A stretch of DNA of 64,000 bases, from contig NC_064835.1 of NCBI RefSeq assembly GCF_024166365.1, positions 56,214,607-56,278,606 on the forward strand, given 5' to 3'. Under the pieces are notes generated by a model. It was not told where the DNA came from, made no database searches, and worked only from the letters and a program-made list of their open reading frames with translations. Below are positions 56,690-64,000 of this stretch, one piece after another; within the stretch, counting starts at the first letter, position 1; each line of letters opens with the position of its first letter. A program made the translations under genes and the position numbers. The stretch is from Elephas maximus indicus. Taxonomy: Eukaryota; Chordata; Mammalia; Proboscidea; Elephantidae.

Positions 56690-59343
56690 ATGGCGTGCCC
56701 CAACTCATGCTTGATCCTGAGCATGTGCTTGATGTTCCTGTCTCTGAGCCAAGGTGAGCTCTTTCCACTATGTCTTCCAACCCTCAAACCCTCACCCCTT
56801 CCACACGCACGCTGGTCCACATGCCAAAAGGCAGCTTAAACAGAAGGGATTTTTAGTGTTGTTTGTTGTTGGATATTATTGCTCTAATCCCATTAATATA
56901 TATCCTCATCTCGCAGAGTTTGAGGGGGTATTTAAAATTATTCTTTGTCCTTAAAATCTAAGGTTGAAAGTATTCATGTAATTAAATCTAGGCTTCCTTC
57001 CAGGTTTAGGGAGGGGAGTACACAGGTCAGTAATCTGATGGAGAACTGAGGAGAGTTTTGTGTGCATAAGAAACCAAAGGAAGCTTGAGAAAGGCAGAAG
57101 CTTGAGCCTTAAAAGATGGGGAAGGGCCCAGAAAGGGGAAGAGAAACATGGAACAAATTTCACTTCCTAATTTATTGGGTGGGCTCATCTCAAACAAAGG
57201 AAGCATAAGAAAGAAGAGCAAAGTGGCAGGAAGGCAGAAGTAAGCAATCATCCATGTCCATCCTGCATCTGTATGGTCTTATAATGGAATTTCATTGGCT
57301 GCTGCCTCATCTTCCAGTCTTCCCCCTGTCTGTGACTCTCTTCAACTGTCCTTTCTCAGGCAAGGAGGCCCAGATGGAGAAGTCATCTGTCCGGATCAGC
57401 TGCCCAGAAGGTGCTAATGCCTATGGCTCCTACTGTTACTATTTTAACGAAGACCGTGAGACCTGGACTGATGCAGATGTGCGTGAGAGGAGCAGTATGG
57501 AAACGCTTCTGGATGGCACGTGGGCATACAAGCAACTGTTACTTTCCAGTGCCCTCAGTGGTTTCAGCAAGATGGGCTTTATTGCCTTCTCATCCTATAA
57601 TGAGGAGGCCCTTCCCTTCCACGTTGTTCTTTCATTCTGCACAATCACAGCACAGATCATAGTAGTTAGCGACAGTCTCATCAGGAATCTTCCCTTAGCT
57701 GTCCATTTCTTAACCCAATCAATGGAGATATTGGTATATCCTTCTGACTACCTCATCCATTCAGTACTGATATTTTCTTTTCCCCTGGGCAGCTCTTCTG
57801 CCAGAACATGCATTCAGGACATCTGGTGTCTATGATCAACCAGGCTGAGGCCACTTTTGTTGCTTCCCTGATCAAGGAGAGCAGGGCTGATGACCCCTAT
57901 GTCTGGGTTGGCCTCCATGACCCCAAAAAGGTGAGTCTTCTACCTCTTTCCTTTACTAGTGCACAGTTTTGTGAGAGAAGAGGGAAGTACAAGGCCGTGC
58001 AACTCAAGACCCAGCTTTTATCATTATTGGCTATAAAACGAACTACTTTATAGGTCTCACCATGTATGGAGACTTGATGTTTGATACAGAGAAATTCAGC
58101 AAGCTAAATTTCCTGGATGTTCTTGGCATTCATGTTTAAACTTATTTTGTCCACTTCTAGCAAAGCAGTTTTATGCACCAACTCTTATTGAATCTTGTTA
58201 TCCTCTGTGTTACAAGAAAGCCCTTTGCCAACTACCTAAGAAAGGAGACCAGAAGAAGAAAGTCTACTGCTGGCATTAATCCTAAGTAATTTATCAAGAA
58301 CTAATGAACAGTCAGAAACCCTGGTGGTGTCGTGGTTAGGAGCTATGTCTGCTAACCAAAGGTCAGCTGTTCGAATCCACCAGGTGCTCCTTGGAAACTC
58401 TATGGGGGCAGTTCTTCTCTGTCCTAGAGGGCTGCTATAAGTCAGAATTGACACGACGGCAATGGGTTTTGGAAACCCTGGTGGCATAGCGGTTAAGTGC
58501 TACAGCTGCTAACCAAGAGGTAGACAGTTCAAATCCACCAGGTGCTCCTTAGAAACTCTATGGGGCAGTTCTACTCTGTCCTATAGGGTCCCTGTGAGTC
58601 AGAATCAACTCAACAGCAGTGGGTCAATGAACAGTCAATGATGTGTTCTATTATGAGGATCGTGGGGACTTAGGAAATAGAAATCAGGCATTGCTTTCTT
58701 TAATGGGCTGTTTTGGTTCTGTGTGTCAAGTTCAGCACCCTGGTTATTTGGTTGGATAAAGGGAGGGGTTCAGCATTACTTGAATTGGGAAACAGAGTTG
58801 AAGTAGAAGCAGAAAATGGTATGTGTGCAGGGGCCATCTAAGTTCTTCTTTTTGTATGCCTTGACCTATTCCTGAGTGTGCACATGGACAATCATTTCCC
58901 TCTCTCTCTGAGTGACCTCCACCCCTTTTCTGGCTCTCTCCCCTCCAGAATCGCCGCTGGCACTGGAGCAGTGGATCCCTGGTCTCCTACAAAGCCTGGG
59001 CTATTGGAGCCCCAAGCAAAGCCAACCCTGGCTACTGTGTGAGCCTGACTTCTAACTCAGGTGAGAGGCACAGAACCCACAACTACGCAATTGATGACAT
59101 CCTCTCTTAATCTAGCTCTAGACATGGACCTGGGCATGGGGTTAAATGAGAAACAAGATCCTCATCCAGGAAATGGAAGGGACATCTCTTACATATGTTG
59201 CCCTGAGTTCTACAGTCAGCAGGGGCCATGGCCTCTTTCTTTATTCTTAGTCTGACTCTCCCCATTGGCTTACAGGATTCCAGAAATGGAAGGATGAGAA
59301 CTGTGATGCGCAGTTCTCCTTTGTCTGCAAGTTCAAAAACTAG
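56690..59343 (+). CDS. REG1A: REG1 (lithostathine / pancreatic stone protein), intact
   Basis: Six exons. Exon 1 is non-coding; exon 2 begins at 56,645. Coding parts are 56,690-56,753, 57,360-57,478, 57,793-57,930, 58,949-59,060 and 59,276-59,343. All borders are GT-AG and the frame is open for 166 residues, the human REG1A length. Residues 1-22 are a signal peptide (MACPNSCLILSMCLMFLSLS). A short propeptide runs to the trypsin site Arg33-Ile34. The C-type lectin-like domain has cysteines at 36, 47, 64, 137, 154 and 162, plus WVGLHDPKKNRRWHWSSGS. REG1 is secreted by pancreatic acinar and gut cells; roles in crystal control, cell growth and, after trypsin cleavage, fibril formation are known for the family. 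Compared with human REG1A, Thr27 (O-glycosylated) is Met and Gln23 is Lys. Cys13 and Cys7 lie in the signal peptide. Whether it is REG1A, REG1B or a lineage-specific copy cannot be told here. Intron 4 holds a tandem AfroSINE pair. Confidence 0.95.
58315..58470 (+). mobile_element. AfroSINE, first of a tandem pair, in REG1 intron 4
   Basis: It has the head gaaaccctggtggtgtcgtg and the tail gacacgacggcaatgggttt, then directly the next SINE. The 12-base word aatgaacagtca precedes it at 58,303-58,314. Confidence 0.94.
58471..58625 (+). mobile_element. AfroSINE, second of a tandem pair, in REG1 intron 4
   Basis: It has the head ggaaaccctggtggcatagc and the tail aatcaactcaacagcagtgg. The 12-base word aatgaacagtca recurs right after it (58,626-58,637). 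One target duplication therefore encloses the pair. Confidence 0.94.
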
Positions 59344-59514
59344 AGGCTGCTGGAAAGGGAAACCTAGAATTGTCCCCGTAATTATTATGGAGTCAAAAAT
59401 CAAACTGGAGCATCTTTCCATCTCCAGACTGAATCCTTTCCACTTCTTGCTGAATTTCAATCTCTACTCTCAAGACCTACACCCACCCCAGTCCCTGGAG
59501 TACTAAACAATGAG

Positions 59515-59520
59515 AATAAA
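59515..59520 (+). promoter_or_regulatory. Polyadenylation signal of REG1
   Basis: AATAAA in aatgagaataaacatgtttc, 172 bases after the stop codon, followed by tattgttctgtctcctgc. Confidence 0.82.
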
Positions 59521-59534
59521 CATGTTTCCGTATT

Positions 59535-61849
59535 GTTCTGTCTCCTGCATTCATTATTTGTCTGAGCATTTGGGGTGGGAATGATTGTACAGTTTTGGAG
59601 CCTGTATGGCCCTGCCACTTTTAAAGACTCCATCTACACGTCATGCATGTTGGACTCCAGGATTTATGAACATGCGGTGCACTTACTATTGACAAGTTAA
59701 GAAGATATAGACTTCACCTCCAACCCAAATATTCACATGGAACCAATGTGAGTTACAGAAATTATTAGATCATTGGTGTTGAGATGGGTGGGTGTTTGAT
59801 ACTCTGGAGGGTTTCACATATCTGAGATCTGAAAAGGGCGTATGTACTCAGTCATGCAATTGGAAGCAATGATTGGGAAGTGTTAGTTTAGGGAGCTTTG
59901 TCTTGTCTGGGGTACTGAGTAGATGAATGGAGGAGTGATTAGAGGCTTAGAGGCCAGCAAACTCATTACGTGGCATTCTTTGAATAAATAAATAAATAAT
60001 AAATTAGAATCAATAAGATATACAAGCATAAACTGCAACTATCATAGAGCTTTATTTACCTAAGTCAAGTAAATTACCACATGTATTACGTGTTCCATAT
60101 TTTTTCATTCCTACCAAGGTCAATCCTTCAATCATCTGTATTCAGAACTTAGAGTGATGGTGGACGTCGTGGTGGAGGAAGCTGGTTTGATATTCACTCT
60201 GAAGGGACCTAGGAAATATTACATAACACTTTGTTCTCAGTTTTCTCATCTGTAAAATGTGGATAATAATAATAGTGTCTCATGGAATATTGAGGATGAA
60301 ACTAGTTAAGGCCAAAAAAGCATGTATTTCACTTTGTGGCACTTACTGTTACAGATGTGTATTTGCCAAACAAAATATCAATTAATGTTTTGTGTTTTCC
60401 AATTTTATACGAATGGAACCATACTGTAGGTTTTATTTTCAGCTTTTTATTCGTCCTTAACATTTGGTTTTTCAATTCCTCTGTTTTTATGCCATTCTGA
60501 CTTATTTCCACCAACATGTAGTATTTTATTTGAGAATAATCAATTCTGCTATCAGTGATAAGAGAAACAAATGAAATTGATGAAGCTAACACAAAAAAAC
60601 ACTGTAAAGTAAACAAGTAACTTGTGAGATGCAGGTTGAACTCACAGGATAGTTTTACTACAGAAAATAAGCAAGTAGCTGTGAGACATATGCAGAATGC
60701 TTAACATGTTAAACATAGACAGAAAATATGTTAGTAACCCACACATGAAGGATCCCAAAACACCCACTGCCGTCGACGAGATAAATGGAATATACTATAG
60801 AACAAAGAGCCTCATATAGATGCATCAGGTGTTTTCTTTGCCTTGCAGATTTTTCCATGTATTTACTTTCTGTGTGCTCATGATTTGTTTGTCTCTTATT
60901 AATAACTTACAGATAGATTATGTTGTGGTAATCCAGTATGAAAATGTTATAACTGGAAGATTTTATTTCTTTATTATTATAAATGATACAAATGAATATA
61001 AGGAATGTAGCTGATACAAATGAGTAATATAAATGAATGAATGGATACAAATGATACAAATTCCTTATCATCATATTTGTGTTCTTTTAATTGGTTCCCC
61101 TTTTTCTTTTTGGTTTTTCCGAATTCTTACTTTCATTTGGATATATTAAATTTTGTCTGACTCATTCCATTTTTTCTGTCTATGAGATAGTAAGTCATTA
61201 TATACTCTATGTACTTCTGTCCGTCTTTTAGTGATTATGCATTTTAATTGTATGTAAAATAAATAAAGTCGAAAGATATACATAGCATGCCATAGGGAAA
61301 CCACATATATAGAGAGAGAGAGAAAGAGAGAGATCTATACTTATATCTATACATATATTACTAAAGGAATTAAAATGTTACAGTAGTGTATATCCATTTA
61401 ATGAAAAAGAAAGCAAAAGACCAAAAAGACATGCAATAGACAAAAAAGTAAAATTGCAGGTGAAATTCCAACCATAGGACCATTAAATGTGAATTGATTA
61501 AACAATCCAGTGAAAAGGCAAAGACTGACAAACTCAATAAAATCTATCTGCTATCTATAGTAGACATACTTTAGATTCAAAGGTATTAGGTTGAAAGTAA
61601 AAAAATGGAAACAGATATATCCTGCAAATAGCAACCATAAGAAAACTGAACTGACTACAGTAATATCAGATGAATTAGACTTTAATATAAAAATAAAGTG
61701 TTACTAGACATAAAAGCATTCATCCATCAAGAAGGTAGAATTGTTATTGATATACATGATTAGTTTTAGGAACCACTCTTTGAGTATGGCCTCATTAACA
61801 TAATAAAAGGAAACCACTACAGTATTTCTAACAAGGTCATATTTATAGA
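59535..61849. other. Duplicated intergenic sequence without genes
   Basis: It aligns with 48,230-55,050 of unit 1 after removal of insertions there. It contains a (GA)n run at about 61,310-61,333 and AT-rich text. No gene is seen. Confidence 0.6.
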
Positions 61850-62018
61850 TACCAAAAACCAAACCAAATCTCTTGCCCTCAAGTTGATTCAGACTCATAG
61901 TGACCCCATAAGACAGAGTAGAACTACCCCATAGGGTTTCCGAAGAGTGGCTGGTGGATTCCAACTGCCAACCTTTTGGTTAGCAGCCAAGCTCTTAACC
62001 ACTTTGCCACCAGGCTTT
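61850..62018 (-). mobile_element. AfroSINE, minus, unit 2 only
   Basis: It has the tail complement aaaccaaaccaaatctcttg, then gaactaccccatagggtttc, ccttttggttagcagccaag and the head complement gccaccaggc. Unit 1 reads through without it near 55,060. Confidence 0.93.
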
Positions 62019-62059
62019 AGGATTTCAAAACATATTTTCAGAGGATACAATTCGGTCCA

Positions 62060-62385
62060 TGTCACAACCCGAAAACACAATGAGATACTATTTCACACAC
62101 CCACTAAAGGGAGTCTATAATCAAAAAGAAAGATAATAATAAGTGTCATTGAGGATATGGAGAAATTAAAGCCCTCTTACACTGCTGGTAGGCATGTAAA
62201 ATAATGTACCCAATTTGGAAAATAACTTGGAAGTGTCTCAAAATATTTTACATTTGTTCCACATTACCATATGACCCAGCAGTTCTACTCTTAGAGATCT
62301 ACCCAAGAAAAATAAAAACATGCAACCATACAAAAAATTTGTCCAAATATTCATAATAGGTATTGCTTATAATAGCCCATCAAAT
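62060..62385 (+). mobile_element. Old L1 ORF2 3' fragment, plus, shared by both units
   Basis: Twin of 55,110-55,445. Text such as ggagaaattaaagccctctt, tgacccagcagttctactct and tcataataggtattgcttat is typical of old mammalian L1. Confidence 0.8.
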
Positions 62386-62450
62386 TGTTGAGTTGCTGCT
62401 TGCTGTACTATGATCTCCACTCCCTACCATTCAAGCCTTCCTATCATTCT

Positions 62451-63470
62451 CTTTCCTTTTCTTGCAGGCTGAACGTAGTGACTGGTTTCCAGTAAATAGG
62501 ATATGGCAAAAGCAATGGGCATTACTTATGAGATTAGGTTACAAAAAGAACATAAATTTCATTCTGAGTTACTCAGAGGCTGCTTGTCACATGATGTTTC
62601 CTATTCCAGGTTTTGATTTCCTGACATTATATGAAATTCTCACATTTAAGTCTATATAATTGAGGTAGACTAGAAGTTATTCTTCCCTGTATGCCTTTGG
62701 TTCTGGTTTCAAAATTATAATTACTCATGAAAATGAGCTGGGGAAGGTTTCCTCTTTTACGGTTTCCTCAGTAATTTAGATTATCTGTTCCTTGAATGTT
62801 TGTTGGATTTCCTAAACACTTCAACCTCTAAAATATTATGAATATTTCATTTATTTACTTGTTATAAATATATTGAAGTATTCTATTTTTCTTGAGTCAG
62901 TTCGGTAAATAAAATTTTTTAAGGAAATTGTCTAACCTCTGTAAGTTTCCAAATGTACTGTTATATAGTTATTCACAGTATTTTCTTAACAGTTCTTAAA
63001 ATCTCTTTGTCCATCAACTGCAAATTAGGAAGATAATTTCTGAAAGCTCAGGACTTAAGTAAACCCTCATACCAATCTCTCAGTGATCAGACCCCCAAAG
63101 ACAGAGTTTTCCAGATGGAATCCTTTCACTAAGGACTACATGTTTCATTTAGGATTATGGTTCAGCTATGCACATTAAAAATCCATAAAAATTGCTTAAA
63201 CAAGTTCAAAATTTATTTCTCACATTACATATACAGGTATGATATAAAAGTTTTATAATCATCGACTAATCTGGTAATTTACATGTTTCTAATCAACATC
63301 CTTTTGCCTGTAATTAATTCCTATAAAATTCTTTCATGGTCCATAATAGTTGCCAGTGCTCAAGCCATTTAGGCATTTGACAAGAGAAATGGTGGAAAGG
63401 CTAACCAGCCCATATCAAACCTGCAACTGATTTTTCAAAGGAAACTTTTGGAAGTTCCAAGCAGTATTTC

Positions 63471-63474
<4 letters not shown>
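62451..63474. other. Gene-free stretch
   Basis: AT-rich. No gene or repeat family was recognised. Confidence 0.4.

Positions 63475-63519
<45 letters not shown>
63475..63519. repeat. (TG)n then (TA)n microsatellite
   Basis: About 17 TG units are followed by about five TA units. It lies right at the left border of the plus-strand L1 sequence, so it may have arisen at the insertion junction. Confidence 0.95.
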
Positions 63520-63529
63520 TCACAATACA

Positions 63530-64000
63530 GGGATATTCTAGATGAAAGTGCATTCCTGGAATTACCTGATGCAGAATACAAAAGTTTAATATACAGAACC
63601 TTTCAAGATACCAGGAAGGAAATGAGGAAATACACAGAACAAGCCAAAGAACACACAGATAAAACAACTGAAGAAATTAGAGAGATTATTCAGGAACACA
63701 ATGAAAAGTTTAATAAGCTGGAAAAACCCATAGACAGACAGCAATCAGAAATTTGGAAGATTAACAATAAAATTACAGAATTAGACAACTCAACAGAAAG
63801 TCAGAGAAGCAGAAATGAGCAAATAGAAGCTAGAATTTCTGAACTCTAAGATAAATCACTTAGCACTAATATATTTGAAGAAAAATCAGATAAAAGAGTT
63901 AAAAAAAAAATGAAGGAAACTTAAGAATCATGTGGGACTCTATGAAGAGAAATAACCTACAAGTGATTGGAGTACCAGAACAGGGAGGGATAACAGAAAA
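63530..64000 (+). pseudogene. L1 ORF1 fragment, plus, runs off the window
   Basis: The frame is open to 63,849: ESAFLELPDAEYKSLIYRTF, then a long Glu/Lys/Gln-rich coiled coil (KYTEQAKEHTDKTTEEIREI ... NNKITELDNSTESQ). A TAA follows after ARISEL. Near 63,900 an A-run of ten changes the frame, and the text resumes as LRIMWDSMKRNNLQVIGVPE, the start of the RNA-recognition domain. The 5' region and the first ORF1 codons are missing, so the copy looks 5'-truncated or rearranged at the microsatellite. It keeps the full coiled coil that the L1 at 33,018-40,164 has lost. Confidence 0.88.

Larger units (their letters stand above)
55890..62450 (+). repeat. REG1 tandem duplication, unit 2
   Basis: Direct copy of unit 1 (44,880-55,530), carrying the intact REG1 gene. 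Private insertions are the AfroSINE pair in intron 4 and the AfroSINE at 61,850. It lacks the RTE, L1, retroelement and SINE insertions of unit 1. Confidence 0.9.

Noticed and set aside
57254-57835. 193-codon frame across REG1 intron 3
   Set aside because: It is exon 3 of REG1 (frame kept) read through the intron; the splice sites at 57,478/57,793 define the true structure.
1-64000. tRNA or other RNA genes
   Set aside because: The tRNA-like boxes all belong to AfroSINE heads; no intact cloverleaf outside them was found.

Overview
This is a mammalian nuclear window, and the repeats point to an afrotherian of the elephant/manatee group (Paenungulata), most likely elephant. Three sequence traits support this. 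There are about sixteen tRNA-derived SINEs of the AfroSINE type. There are many RTE (BovB-like) LINE copies ending in a tail that reads like the SINE tail. There is also a 7.1-kb L1 of a non-primate, non-rodent kind. No prokaryotic, organellar or RNA genes are visible. The only host genes are secreted C-type lectins of the REG (regenerating islet-derived) family, and all three lie on the + strand.

Layout. 1-24,000 is gene-free: a possible Gag-like retroviral fossil at the left edge, scattered AfroSINEs, RTE pieces at 9.8-11.8 kb, a near full-length RTE at 11,849-15,045, older repeats and a hAT-like element. 24,080-26,870 holds an intact six-exon REG3-type gene (175 aa). 26,900-44,880 is again gene-free. 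Its centre is a nest: a full-length minus-strand RTE (31,112-41,459, 13-bp target duplications) split by a full-length minus-strand L1 (33,018-40,164, 15-bp target duplications). Just right of the nest, at about 41,700-42,135, is a decayed inverted piece that looks like a REG promoter. 44,880-62,450 is a tandem duplication of a REG1 unit. Unit 1 carries a REG1 pseudogene (stop codon, frameshift and lost terminator). Unit 2 carries an intact REG1 gene (166 aa). Each unit has its own later insertions, which order events after the duplication. The right edge enters a decayed plus-strand L1 at ORF1.

How the parts relate. REG3 and REG1 proteins are small secreted C-type lectin-like proteins, made mainly in gut and pancreas. 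REG3 proteins act on Gram-positive bacteria, and REG1 is lithostathine/pancreatic stone protein. The window looks like part of the REG cluster (2p12 in human, by established knowledge), shaped by tandem and inverted duplication, gene loss and heavy LINE/SINE insertion. I found no clearly new biological system. The most notable points are the altered EPN-type motif of the REG3 protein, the inverted REG promoter relic, the duplication with one dead and one living REG1, the GC-rich tandem monomers and long antisense reading frame in the L1 5' region, and the L1 ORF1 with an in-frame loss of most of its coiled coil.
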